A stretch of 51,924 bases of DNA from NCBI GenBank assembly GCA_904502235.1, contig CAJGDP010000011.1, forward strand, positions 1 to 51,924. The letters run 5' to 3'. Position 1 is the first letter of the stretch. Each line of letters opens with the position of its first letter. Under the pieces are notes generated by a model. The model did not search any database. It was not told the origin of the DNA and saw only the letters and a program-made list of their open reading frames with translations. The stretch comes from an uncultured Bacteroidaceae bacterium. GTDB taxonomy: Bacteria > Bacteroidota > Bacteroidia > Bacteroidales > Bacteroidaceae. Positions 17,928 to 26,203 of this stretch are shown piece by piece. Both the position numbers and the translations under genes were made by a program.

Positions 17928-19775
17928 ATGAAGGATATAATACAATTGTTGCCCGATTCGGTGGCAAATCAGATTGCTGCAGGAGAGGTGGTTCAGCGTC
18001 CGGCTTCTGTTGTCAAGGAGTTGATGGAGAATTCCATCGATGCCGGTGCCACAAAAGTGCAGGTCATTGTCTCGGATGGCGGAAGGACTCTTATACAGAT
18101 TATAGATGATGGAAAGGGAATGTCTGAGATAGATGCACGTCTTGCTTTTGAACGTCATGCCACATCAAAGATCAAATCGGCGGAGGACCTGTTTTCTCTT
18201 TCAACTATGGGATTCCGTGGCGAGGCTCTTGCTTCCATTGCCGCAGTAGCGCAGGTGGAACTTCTTACCAGACGTCCTGATGATGAGCTCGGAACATGTG
18301 TGGCAATATCAGGTTCGGTGCTTGAACAGCAGGAACCTGTGATGGTATCTGCGGGCAGTAACTTCAAGGTAAAGAATCTATTTTACAATATTCCTGCACG
18401 TCGTAAGTTCCTGAAATCGAATCAGACGGAATTCAATAATATTGTAACAGAGTTCGAGCGCGTCGCACTTGCCAATTGCAATATTGAATTCAGCTTGTCG
18501 CATAACGGTTCGGAGGTTATATCGTTGCCACCGTCGTCTTTCAGACAGAGAATAGTGAACCTGTTTGGAAAGAAGATTAACCAGCAGTTGGTGGAGGTGG
18601 AGGTTGCCTCTCCTCTTATAAATATAAAGGGATTTGTCGGCACCCCCGAGAGTGCACGCAAAAAAGGAGTCTTGCAATATTTCTTTGTGAATGGCAGATA
18701 TATGCGCCATCCCTATTTTGCAAAGGCGGTGAACAGTGCTTTTGAGGATATAATACCCCAAGGTGAGCAGGTGCCGTTCTTTTTGTGTATCAATGTGGAA
18801 CCTTCACGTATCGATGTGAATATCCATCCCACAAAAACCGAGATAAAATTCGAGGATGAGTCGGATCTGTGGAAAATCATTGCTGCGGCTGTTCGCGAGG
18901 CTCTCGGGCGCTTCAATGCCACTCCCAGTCTTGAATTTGACGATGATAATATTCCCGATATTCCGGTCATGGATATTGTGAGTGCAAATAGCGCGCCGGT
19001 ATCGGCTCCCCGTGTTTCGTACAATCCGGGATATAACCCGTTCAAGACCAGAATGCCTGATTACAGAACTGGTGGCGACTCTTGGGAAATGATGTACGAC
19101 GGTGTTGCCGGCGACAAACCTTTGGACCTTTCTCCGTTTGAGGACCTGCCGGATGAAGACCTGCAGAGCAACGTGTGCAAGGAAGTGGAAGAGACAACCT
19201 TGCTCGAGGAGTATATCCCAATGGCGCAATATAAAGGGCAATACATTCTTGTGCCTGTAAAAAACGGCTTGATGTGGGTGCATCAGCGTAGAGCGCATAT
19301 AAGGGTGCTGTTTGAAAAGTATAAGGTACAGATTCAGGAAAAACATGCCGCATCCCAGGGACTTCTATTCCCGGAGAGGGTGGATGTAACTTTGAGCGAG
19401 TCTGTTACTATAGAGAATATACAGGAAGAACTCTCGGCTTTGGGGTTCGATATATCCAATCTTGGCGGTGGCTCATTCGCAATCAATGGAGTGCCTTCCG
19501 GTATAGATGGATTGTCTCCCGTCAAGTTGCTTATGGATATAGTTCATGGCGTTATGGATGAAACGGGCAATGTTAAGACGAAAATTTATGAACGCATGGC
19601 TCTTTCCATGGCAAAGGATGTGGCAGTTGTTGCAGGTCAGATATTGTCGCCTGATGAAATGAAAGTGCTTGTCGATGATTTGTTCCGCACTTCGTCTCCG
19701 ACACTTACTCCCGATGGGGCGGTTGTATTGTATGTGATGCCGGATAAGGATATAGAACGTGAATTTTCAAGATAG
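17928..19775 (+). CDS. mutL: DNA mismatch repair protein MutL
   Basis: MutL couples mismatch recognition by MutS to strand removal. The 615-residue product has all GHKL ATPase motifs: ELMENSIDAGAT, IIDDGKGM and TMGFRGEALASI in the first 110 residues, and a transducer domain to about 330. The C-terminal dimerisation domain spans about 430-615. The position of the endonuclease motif DQHxxHxR reads HQRRAHIR (His452, Arg454), and I find no CPHGRP-type motif: the corresponding place reads TPDGA. Nicking activity is therefore doubtful. ATG 17928 gives MKDIIQLLPDSVANQIAAGEVV; an in-frame TTG lies at 17919. Confidence 0.94.
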   Translation: MKDIIQLLPDSVANQIAAGEVVQRPASVVKELMENSIDAGATKVQVIVSDGGRTLIQIIDDGKGMSEIDARLAFERHATSKIKSAEDLFSLSTMGFRGEALASIAAVAQVELLTRRPDDELGTCVAISGSVLEQQEPVMVSAGSNFKVKNLFYNIPARRKFLKSNQTEFNNIVTEFERVALANCNIEFSLSHNGSEVISLPPSSFRQRIVNLFGKKINQQLVEVEVASPLINIKGFVGTPESARKKGVLQYFFVNGRYMRHPYFAKAVNSAFEDIIPQGEQVPFFLCINVEPSRIDVNIHPTKTEIKFEDESDLWKIIAAAVREALGRFNATPSLEFDDDNIPDIPVMDIVSANSAPVSAPRVSYNPGYNPFKTRMPDYRTGGDSWEMMYDGVAGDKPLDLSPFEDLPDEDLQSNVCKEVEETTLLEEYIPMAQYKGQYILVPVKNGLMWVHQRRAHIRVLFEKYKVQIQEKHAASQGLLFPERVDVTLSESVTIENIQEELSALGFDISNLGGGSFAINGVPSGIDGLSPVKLLMDIVHGVMDETGNVKTKIYERMALSMAKDVAVVAGQILSPDEMKVLVDDLFRTSSPTLTPDGAVVLYVMPDKDIEREFSR

Positions 19776-19875
19776 CAAGCAATTTTTCATATGGTAGGCA
19801 GTATGCCGTATGTTAAATAATGTTAATGTTTGCTTGTTTGCCTAGTTTGTTGAATGTGGTTTTGTGAAAATTATA

Positions 19876-19883
19876 TAATTTTG
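19876..19883 (+). promoter_or_regulatory. Candidate -7 box for the OmpA-like gene
   Basis: TAATTTTG matches TAnnTTTG. The best -33 candidate (TTG at 19850-19852) is 23 bp away, slightly long. Transcription would begin near 19890, giving a leader of about 120 nt that starts almost exactly at a 10-bp stem-loop. Confidence 0.55.
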
Positions 19884-19890
19884 CACGAAC

Positions 19891-19940
19891 TATATTGTTT
19901 ATTGGCTTAACTGTCTTTAGTATAGGCGTTAAACAATATA
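19891..19940 (+). promoter_or_regulatory. 5' leader stem-loop of the OmpA-like mRNA
   Basis: TATATTGTTT (19891-19900) and AAACAATATA (19931-19940) are perfect inverted repeats with a 30-base loop, placed at the predicted 5' end of the transcript. In E. coli, a 5'-terminal stem-loop in the ompA leader stabilises the mRNA. An analogous stabilising role here is inference from position; a protein-binding inverted repeat is the alternative. Confidence 0.5.
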
Positions 19941-20011
19941 GGATTTCGTCTGTTTATATAGACAAAAAGGTTAAGGAAAATAAGAAGAATAAATAAATTA
20001 AATTATCTAGT

Positions 20012-21163
20012 ATGAGAAAGTTCTTGATTTCATTGGCTATTGCCGGTGTTGCGATGTTCTCTTATGCACAAGAGGTTGTCGTAGAAGAGATTGCTGTTCC
20101 TACAAAGAAACACAGTGTTGAGACCAACCGTTTTGGTGCAAACTGGTTCATCGATGTTAATGGCGGTGTTAATCTCTATAATGGTGTTGTTACAAAAGGC
20201 GAGTTGCCTTTCAAACACCTTTCTCCCAATGTAAGTGCTCATTTCGGTAAATGGCACACTCCCGGTTTTGGTTGGAGATTGGGTTATAGTGGTCTGAATA
20301 TGAAGTGTTATAACGATGCAGAGCACACTGCATTGGCTGTATTCCACTTCGATGCTATGTTTAACTTGAGCAACTTGTGCTGTGGTTACAGAGAAGACCG
20401 TATCTACAATGCAATTCCTTTCGTAGGTTTTGGTTGGGCAGGTCGTAACGCTTACAGCTACGAGACATGGGAAGGTCTTTCAGGAACTTTGGTTGCAGAC
20501 TATGGTCTTTTGAATACTTTCCGCGTTGCAAAGCGTTGGGCTATCAACCTTGAGTTGACAGGTTACTTCTTCCGTAACGGATTCAGTGGTAAACCGGGTT
20601 ATCAGGGTCATGACATGATGTGGGCTGCTTCTCTTGGTGTTACTTACCGTCTTGGCAAGCCAGATTGGAACCAGGCTGTAGATGTTCCTGCTCTTCAGGC
20701 TGTTTACGGTGGCATCATTGCAGGTCTTGAGAATGACTTGAACAATGCAAACGAGCAGAACCAGAAGGCACAGGGCGAGATTGCAAATCTCAAGAACCAG
20801 CTCTGCGATGCTAACAAGAAGTATGAGGAACTTGCAAGCCAGCCACGTTTTGTGGATGTGAAGCAGTCAACATTCTTCCCATTCGGTACAGCTAAACTCG
20901 ATTCTAAGAAGGAAGAGTTGAATATCAAGGCTTATGCTGAGGCTGCTAAGGCTGCAGGTGCAAAACTCCGTGTAATCGGTTTTGCAGATACAACAGGTGC
21001 TGAAGAGTACAACCAGAAGCTCTCTTTGCAGCGTGCTGAGGCTGTTGCCGAGATGTTGAGAGCAAACGGTGCAGAGGTTGAGTCTGTAATCGGTCAGGGC
21101 GAATCTAGCGAGTACAGCACCAAGTGCTTGAACCGTCGCGTAATTATCGAGGTTGTTAAGTAA
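20012..21163 (+). CDS. OmpA-family outer membrane protein
   Basis: A 383-residue outer-membrane protein. It has a signal peptide (MRKFLISLAIAGVAMFSYA, then QEV) and an N-terminal beta-barrel-like region rich in Gly, Tyr and Trp (about 40-225). A coiled-coil linker follows (about 235-277, LENDLNNANEQNQKAQGEIA). The C-terminal OmpA peptidoglycan-binding domain runs from about 280 to 383, with VIGFADTTGAEEYNQKLSLQRAEAV and the final LNRRVIIEV. The Asp and Arg that bind diaminopimelate in this family are present. It anchors the outer membrane to the wall and is usually very abundant, which agrees with a dedicated promoter, structured leader and strong terminator. Confidence 0.9.
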   Translation: MRKFLISLAIAGVAMFSYAQEVVVEEIAVPTKKHSVETNRFGANWFIDVNGGVNLYNGVVTKGELPFKHLSPNVSAHFGKWHTPGFGWRLGYSGLNMKCYNDAEHTALAVFHFDAMFNLSNLCCGYREDRIYNAIPFVGFGWAGRNAYSYETWEGLSGTLVADYGLLNTFRVAKRWAINLELTGYFFRNGFSGKPGYQGHDMMWAASLGVTYRLGKPDWNQAVDVPALQAVYGGIIAGLENDLNNANEQNQKAQGEIANLKNQLCDANKKYEELASQPRFVDVKQSTFFPFGTAKLDSKKEELNIKAYAEAAKAAGAKLRVIGFADTTGAEEYNQKLSLQRAEAVAEMLRANGAEVESVIGQGESSEYSTKCLNRRVIIEVVK

Positions 21164-21184
21164 TAACTGCCGGTGATATGATAT

Positions 21185-21220
21185 GTGCAGGGTGGCAAAA
21201 TAGCCATCCTGCACTTTTTT
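21185..21220 (+). terminator. Terminator of the OmpA-like gene
   Basis: A 12-bp GC-rich stem with one G-U pair (21185-21196 with 21203-21214) closes a 6-base loop and is followed by six T. Confidence 0.92.
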
Positions 21221-21251
21221 ATGCATAAAAACGAAAAAAAACTTCAAAACA

Positions 21252-21283
21252 TTTGGTGGTTGTAATATTTTGCAGTACTTTTG
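21252..21283 (+). promoter_or_regulatory. Promoter of the tRNA-Val pair
   Basis: TTTG (21252-21255) and TACTTTTG (21276-21283) are spaced by 20 bp, a full match to the Bacteroidota promoter, about 28 bp before the first tRNA. Confidence 0.68.
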
Positions 21284-21310
21284 CATCGCAAATGAGAATT
21301 GCAACTTATT

Positions 21311-21385
21311 GGACGTTTAGCTCAGCTGGTTTAGAGCATCTGCCTTACAAGCAGAGGGTCGGCGGTTCGAATCCGTCAACGTCCA
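21311..21385 (+). tRNA. tRNA-Val(UAC), copy 1
   Basis: A 75-nt cloverleaf. The acceptor stem is GGACGTT/AACGTCC, the D stem GCTC/GAGC, the anticodon stem TCTGC/GCAGA with loop CTTACAA (anticodon TAC, Val GTA/GTN), and the T arm has TTCGAAT between GGCGG and CCGTC. The 3' CCA is not encoded. An identical copy follows 18 bp later. Confidence 0.96.
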
Positions 21386-21403
21386 CAAAATAATTGAAAT
21401 ATC

Positions 21404-21478
21404 GGACGTTTAGCTCAGCTGGTTTAGAGCATCTGCCTTACAAGCAGAGGGTCGGCGGTTCGAATCCGTCAACGTCCA
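21404..21478 (+). tRNA. tRNA-Val(UAC), copy 2
   Basis: Identical base for base to the copy at 21311-21385, with the same TAC anticodon, and also without an encoded CCA end. The 18-bp spacer is too short for its own promoter, so both are processed from one precursor. Confidence 0.96.
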
Positions 21479-21487
21479 CCGAAGCCG

Positions 21488-21516
21488 ACCTACGCAGTGC
21501 GTGGGTTATTTTTTTT
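21488..21516 (+). terminator. Terminator of the tRNA-Val operon
   Basis: A short stem of 7-8 bp (CCTACGC at 21489-21495 with GCGTGGG at 21499-21505, one G-U pair, 3-base loop) is followed by TTATTTTTTTT. Confidence 0.75.
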
Positions 21517-21610
21517 GTTCATGTTGTATAAATTTATCCAATAAACATCTATTTTGTGTTATTTTTGATAAACTTTATGCCGGCATTGAATGTTTATGGC
21601 TAAAAAGTGC

Positions 21611-21618
21611 TATTTTTG
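21611..21618 (+). promoter_or_regulatory. Candidate -7 box of purB
   Basis: TATTTTTG matches TAnnTTTG and lies 28 bp before the purB ATG. A TTG at 21586-21588, 22 bp upstream, may be the -33 element. The site lies inside an upstream in-frame extension of purB, so the conserved ATG at 21646 must be the start. Confidence 0.55.
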
Positions 21619-21645
21619 CAAAGAAAAACCCTTTTTTTAAAATAT

Positions 21646-22992
21646 ATGGAACTTAATATTCTGACAGCAATATCACCTATCGACGGTCGTTATAGGGGTA
21701 AAGCAGAACCTTTTGCAGGTTATTTCTCTGAGTTTGCACTCATCAAGTATCGCGTCTTTGTGGAAATCGAGTATTTTATTGCTCTGTGTGAGTTGCCTAT
21801 ACCGCAACTTTCAGGTGTAGACAAAGCTATTTTCCCACGTCTGCGCGAGATTTACAAGAACTTTACATTGGAGGATGCTACACGTGTAAAGAATATAGAA
21901 AAGGTTACCAATCACGACGTAAAGGCTGTAGAATATTTCATCAAGGAGCAGTTCGATGCAATCGGTGGTCTGGATGCCTATAAAGAGTTCATCCACTTTG
22001 GCTTGACATCGCAGGATATCAACAATACATCTGTTCCTTGTTCAATCAAGGATGCTCTCAACGAGGTTTACTATCCTGCAGTGGAGGAACTTATTGCACA
22101 GCTTAAAGAGTATGCTCAGGCTTGGGAGAATATCCCGATGCTTGCACGTACACACGGTCAGCCTGCATCGCCCACACGTCTTGGCAAGGAGGTTATGGTA
22201 TTTGTATATCGTCTGGAGACACAGCTTGCCGAACTCAAGAAGTGCGTAATTTCTGCAAAATTCGGTGGTGCAACAGGTAATTTCAATGCTCATAGAGTTG
22301 CATATCCTTCAATCGACTGGAAGGCATTTGCAAACAACTTCGTTCAGGAGAACCTTGGCTTGCAGCGCGAGCAATATACAACACAGATTTCAAATTATGA
22401 TAATCTTGCGGCTCTTTTCGATGCAATGCGTCGCGTGAATATCATAATCATGGATATGGATAAGGACTTCTGGCAGTATATCTCAAACGAGTTCTTCAAA
22501 CAGAAGATTAAAGCAGGCGAGGTTGGTTCAAGCGCGATGCCTCACAAGGTGAATCCTATCGACTTCGAGAACAGCGAGGGTAACCTCGGTATAGCCAATG
22601 CGATTCTCGACCACCTGTCAATGAAGTTGCCTATTTCCCGTTTGCAGCGCGACCTTACCGACTCCACAGTATTGCGTAACGTGGGTGTACCTATGAGCCA
22701 CATGCTTATTGCAATAAAGAGCTCACTTGTAGGTTTGCGTAAGTTGCTTCTTAACGAAGGCGCAATATATGACGAACTCGACAACTGCTGGAGCGTTTGC
22801 GCCGAAGGTATCCAGACAATCCTTCGTAGAGAGGCTTATCCAAACCCATACGAGGCTTTGAAGGCTCTTACCCGCACCAACGAGGGCATTAACCAGAATA
22901 CATTGCTCCAGTTCATCGACGGTCTCGATGTTTCGGAGAGCGTAAAGGAGGAGCTGCGTGCAATAACACCACATTCTTACACAGGTTTATAA
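21646..22992 (+). CDS. purB: Adenylosuccinate lyase
   Basis: PurB acts twice in purine synthesis, releasing fumarate from SAICAR and from adenylosuccinate. The 448-residue protein carries the fumarase/aspartase superfamily signature SSAMPHKVNP (about 295-304, including the flexible catalytic loop Ser), TSQDINNTS and RTHGQPASPT with its catalytic His. Length fits the E. coli-type PurB. ATG 21646 begins the conserved MELNILTAISPIDGRY. A promoter lies just upstream; the pseudouridine synthase gene follows after 43 bp. Confidence 0.95.
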   Translation: MELNILTAISPIDGRYRGKAEPFAGYFSEFALIKYRVFVEIEYFIALCELPIPQLSGVDKAIFPRLREIYKNFTLEDATRVKNIEKVTNHDVKAVEYFIKEQFDAIGGLDAYKEFIHFGLTSQDINNTSVPCSIKDALNEVYYPAVEELIAQLKEYAQAWENIPMLARTHGQPASPTRLGKEVMVFVYRLETQLAELKKCVISAKFGGATGNFNAHRVAYPSIDWKAFANNFVQENLGLQREQYTTQISNYDNLAALFDAMRRVNIIIMDMDKDFWQYISNEFFKQKIKAGEVGSSAMPHKVNPIDFENSEGNLGIANAILDHLSMKLPISRLQRDLTDSTVLRNVGVPMSHMLIAIKSSLVGLRKLLLNEGAIYDELDNCWSVCAEGIQTILRREAYPNPYEALKALTRTNEGINQNTLLQFIDGLDVSESVKEELRAITPHSYTGL

Positions 22993-23035
22993 GAATATTA
23001 AATTTGGACCGTGAGGTTCGTAAAGATATTTTCAG

Positions 23036-24229
23036 ATGAATAATTTTAGAGACAGACGCCCCAATGGTGGCGGCTCACGCGGAAAGTCGGAGAGAGCATC
23101 GTTCAATCCTAATTTCAACGGAGACAACAAATTGAAGCGACGCTTTAACGGAAACAGCGAAGAGCGTCCGCAGTATGGACGTGCAAGCCGCGATGGCGAG
23201 GCGCGTACCGGTTATACCAACAGAAGATCGTACGATCGTAATGCCCGTGATTTCGAAGGTAACCGCTTTGGTGGTGAAAGAGGTTCATACGGACGTTATG
23301 CCAATGACTCAAAGCCTTCATACGGTGAAAACCGTGTAGGCAACTACCGCAAGAACAATTACCGTGGTGGTAATGAGGCTGCCGGTGAATATGGCGTAGA
23401 GCGTCGTAACAACTATGGTAACAGACCTAACAGAAAAGGTGCATACGATCCGAATGCAAAATACAGTGCAAAGAAACGTGTCGCATATAAAGAAGCAATG
23501 CTCGATCCCAATGCTCCATTGCGTCTTAACAAGTTTCTCTCAAATGCCGGAATCTGTTCACGTCGCGAGGCTGACAACTATATCGAGGCAGGTCTTATAA
23601 CCGTAAATGGTGTTGTTGTTACCGAACTCGGTACAAAGGTTACTCCTAATGACGATGTACGTTTCAATGGCGAGCGTATCAACCCCGAACGTAAGGTTTA
23701 TGTTCTTTTGAACAAGCCCAAGGATTGTGTAACAACCGTTGACGATCCTCAGGAGCGCAAGACTGTTCTTGACTGCTTGCGTGGTATCGGTAAGGAGCGT
23801 ATCTATCCGGTAGGCCGTCTCGACCGCAACACAACAGGCGTGCTACTGCTCACCAATGATGGTGATATGGCGGCAAAGCTCACTCATCCCAAGTTCATGA
23901 AAAAGAAGATTTATCATGTTACTTGTGACAAGAACGTTGCAATGTCCGATATGGACCTTCTTGTAAACGGAATTGAGCTTGAGGACGGTCATGTATATGC
24001 CGACGAGGTTACATACGTGAACGAAGCCGACCGCTCTCAGATTGGTATAGAGATACACTCTGGTAAGAACCGTATTGTCCGCCGTATGCTCGAACATCTT
24101 GGTTACAGAGTGAACAAACTCGACCGCGTGCTTTTTGCCGGTCTGACCAAGAAGAATCTTCGTCGTGGCGATTGGCGTTATCTTACAGACAAAGAGGTTA
24201 ACATGTTGCGTATGGGCGCATACGAATAA
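23036..24229 (+). CDS. RsuA/RluB-family rRNA pseudouridine synthase with a long basic N-terminus
   Basis: The enzyme isomerises a uridine in rRNA to pseudouridine. Residues 162-220 form an S4 RNA-binding domain (LRLNKFLSNAGICSRREADNYI). The catalytic domain follows, with the active-site Asp in VGRLDRNTTG and the downstream LLTNDGD and KNRIVRRMLEHLGY motifs. The first ~155 of 397 residues are a low-complexity extension rich in Arg, Asn, Gly and Tyr with many RG and NYR-type dipeptides, likely disordered and RNA-binding. Whether the target is 16S (RsuA) or 23S (RluB) cannot be decided from the sequence alone. It is followed by asnS after 34 bp. Confidence 0.88.
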   Translation: MNNFRDRRPNGGGSRGKSERASFNPNFNGDNKLKRRFNGNSEERPQYGRASRDGEARTGYTNRRSYDRNARDFEGNRFGGERGSYGRYANDSKPSYGENRVGNYRKNNYRGGNEAAGEYGVERRNNYGNRPNRKGAYDPNAKYSAKKRVAYKEAMLDPNAPLRLNKFLSNAGICSRREADNYIEAGLITVNGVVVTELGTKVTPNDDVRFNGERINPERKVYVLLNKPKDCVTTVDDPQERKTVLDCLRGIGKERIYPVGRLDRNTTGVLLLTNDGDMAAKLTHPKFMKKKIYHVTCDKNVAMSDMDLLVNGIELEDGHVYADEVTYVNEADRSQIGIEIHSGKNRIVRRMLEHLGYRVNKLDRVLFAGLTKKNLRRGDWRYLTDKEVNMLRMGAYE

Positions 24230-24263
24230 TATATAAGAAAGTTATTACAACAGAATAAATCGT

Positions 24264-25667
24264 ATGAAAACGATAAAACGAACAAGAATCTCCGACCTCC
24301 TCAAGAGCAAGGAAGCCGGTGTTGAAGTAAATGTAAAAGGTTGGGTGAGAACCCGCAGAAGCAGCAAGCAGGTAGCATTCGTTGCTTTGAACGATGGCTC
24401 TACAATAAATAATGTTCAGGTGGTTATCGACGCCGACAAGTTCGACGAGGAGCTTATCAAACAGTTCACAACAGGTGCTTGCTTGAGCGTTAACGGTATG
24501 TTGGTTGAATCAATCGGTGGTGGTCAGTCAGTAGAGATTCAGGCTACCGAGATTGAGTTGCTTGGTGCTTGCGACAGCACATATCCTTTGCAGAAGAAAG
24601 GTCAGACCATGGAATATATGCGTACAGTGGCACACCTCCGTCCACGTACAAACACTTTTGGTGCAGTGTTCCGTATCCGTCACAATATGGCATATGCAAT
24701 CCACAAGTTCTTCCACGATAAAGGTTTCTACTATTTCCACACGCCAATCATCACAGCTTCGGACTGTGAGGGTGCAGGACAGATGTTCCAGGTAACAACA
24801 ATGAACCTTTACGACCTTAAGAAGGATGAGAACGGTAGCATCATCTACGACAACGACTTCTTTGGCAAGCAGGCGAGCCTGACCGTTTCTGGACAGCTCG
24901 AGGGTGAGTTGGCTGCAACAGCACTCGGCGCAATCTATACATTCGGTCCTACATTCCGTGCCGAGAACTCAAATACCCCACGTCACTTGGCTGAGTTCTG
25001 GATGATTGAGCCCGAGGTTGCCTTCAACGATATCATTGACAACATGGAACTTGCCGAGGAATTCATCAAATATTGCGTACAGTGGGCTTTGGATAACTGT
25101 ATGGAAGATATCACATTCCTCAACAATATGTTCGACAAGGAACTCATCGAACGTCTGCGTTCAATCGTGAATACAGAGTTCGTTCGCTTGAGCTACACCG
25201 ACGGTATCAAGATTCTTGAGGACGCGGTTGCTGCAGGACATAAGTTCGAGTTCCCTGTATATTGGGGTGTTGACTTGGCTTCGGAGCACGAGCGTTATCT
25301 CGTAGAGACACACTTCAAACGTCCTGTAATTCTCACCGACTATCCAAAGGATATCAAGGCTTTCTATATGAAGCAGAACGAGGATGGCAAGACTGTACGC
25401 GCCATGGACGTGCTCTTCCCAAAGATTGGCGAGATTATTGGTGGCTCGGAGCGTGAAGCTGATTACGATAAGCTTCTTGCACGTGTAGAGGAGATGAATA
25501 TCCCAATGAAAGATATGTGGTGGTACCTCGACACCCGTCGTTATGGCTCATGCCCTCACTCAGGTTTCGGTCTTGGTTTCGAGCGTCTGTTGCTTTTTGT
25601 GACAGGTATGTCGAATATCCGCGACGTGATACCTTTCCCACGTACTCCAAACAATGCGGAGTTCTAA
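24264..25667 (+). CDS. asnS: Asparaginyl-tRNA synthetase
   Basis: AsnRS charges tRNA-Asn. The 467-residue class IIb synthetase has an N-terminal OB-fold anticodon-binding domain (VKGWVRTRRSSKQVAFVALNDGS), motif 2 FRAENSNTPRHLAEFWMIEPE and motif 3 GFGLGFERLLLFVTG. The motif 2 loop wording and overall length point to AsnRS, not AspRS. It lies 34 bp after the pseudouridine synthase gene and is closed by a hairpin terminator downstream of a palindromic repeat. Confidence 0.95.
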   Translation: MKTIKRTRISDLLKSKEAGVEVNVKGWVRTRRSSKQVAFVALNDGSTINNVQVVIDADKFDEELIKQFTTGACLSVNGMLVESIGGGQSVEIQATEIELLGACDSTYPLQKKGQTMEYMRTVAHLRPRTNTFGAVFRIRHNMAYAIHKFFHDKGFYYFHTPIITASDCEGAGQMFQVTTMNLYDLKKDENGSIIYDNDFFGKQASLTVSGQLEGELAATALGAIYTFGPTFRAENSNTPRHLAEFWMIEPEVAFNDIIDNMELAEEFIKYCVQWALDNCMEDITFLNNMFDKELIERLRSIVNTEFVRLSYTDGIKILEDAVAAGHKFEFPVYWGVDLASEHERYLVETHFKRPVILTDYPKDIKAFYMKQNEDGKTVRAMDVLFPKIGEIIGGSEREADYDKLLARVEEMNIPMKDMWWYLDTRRYGSCPHSGFGLGFERLLLFVTGMSNIRDVIPFPRTPNNAEF

Positions 25668-25691
25668 CAGAGTATTTATATATTATATGCA

Positions 25692-25813
25692 AGAGGCTGA
25701 CTAAAAAGGCTCTTTCGTCGTTACACTCGCCCTCAAAATGCTCATTTACGTTTAGTAAACTACGCTTTTTCGGGCTTCGCAAGCCTTAAAACAGCTCTTT
25801 TTATACAACCTCT
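25692..25813 (+). repeat. Imperfect palindromic repeat element (MITE/REP-like)
   Basis: About 120 bp between asnS and its terminator form a long imperfect inverted repeat. The left end AGAGGCTGACTAAAAAG and the reverse complement of the right end AGAGGTTGTATAAAAAG agree at most positions. Inner arms (GCCCTCAAAATG against the complement of the CGCTTTTTCGGGC side) also pair, and the centre is TTTACGTTTAGTAAA. No protein is encoded. From memory, similar CTCATTTAC...GTAAACT intergenic sequences occur repeatedly in Bacteroidales genomes. Copy number cannot be tested here. Confidence 0.6.
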
Positions 25814-25814
25814 C

Positions 25815-25860
25815 AACAAGAGAACGACCCAATTTTTACTTTTGCGTCGTTCTCTTGTTT
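25815..25860 (+). terminator. Hairpin terminator downstream of asnS
   Basis: A perfect 14-bp stem (25815-25828 with 25846-25859) closes a 17-base loop; its right end is T-rich and runs on into GTTTGTTATT. Confidence 0.75.
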
Positions 25861-26203
25861 GTTATTGTTGGGTTGTTGCTTGTGTTTGTAACTCGCCGGG
25901 GAATCCTTTATGGGTAATGTTTATATGGTACAAATTACAAATCTCTATTACAAAAAAGAGTTTTAAAAAGAGATTATTGCTTGATTATCAATACTATAAC
26001 TGTTGATAATACGCTTTTTTACTAAACGGAGTATGAAATGCACCAATAAAAATTTTTCAAAAAGCATCAAAATTATTGGCTGAGTAACAATTCGTTAAGA
26101 TATTATATGTAATTTTACCAAGAATATCATATCTCTTTGGAAGATATGCCTAAAAACATATACATCTAATTAAAATAATTATTATCAATAAAACCATATA
26201 TAT
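25861..26203 (+). other. AT-rich leader region upstream of the BspA-like gene
   Basis: This 343-bp stretch holds no credible gene. It contains a hairpin followed by a T-run (ATTATCAA 25984-25991 with TTGATAAT 26003-26010, then CGCTTTTTT) and a second 7-bp hairpin (CATATCT 26128-26134 with AGATATG 26142-26148) about 55 bp before the next ATG. No full TAnnTTTG box with a -33 partner was found; TAATTTTA at 26110-26117 is the nearest. It likely carries the promoter and a structured leader for the surface protein gene. Confidence 0.5.

Noticed and set aside
17424..18158. 244-codon antisense frame over the OstA-like/mutL junction
   Set aside because: Crosses three well-supported genes on the other strand and has no plausible domain.
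21311..21478. Tandem tRNA-Val genes as a phage or island integration site
   Set aside because: Both copies are intact and identical, sit between a promoter and a terminator, and no integrase or mobile gene lies nearby. A simple gene duplication explains them.
25517..25789. 90-codon frame overlapping the asnS end and the repeat element
   Set aside because: The frame exists only because of the asnS codon pattern and the palindromic repeat; there is no recognisable protein feature.
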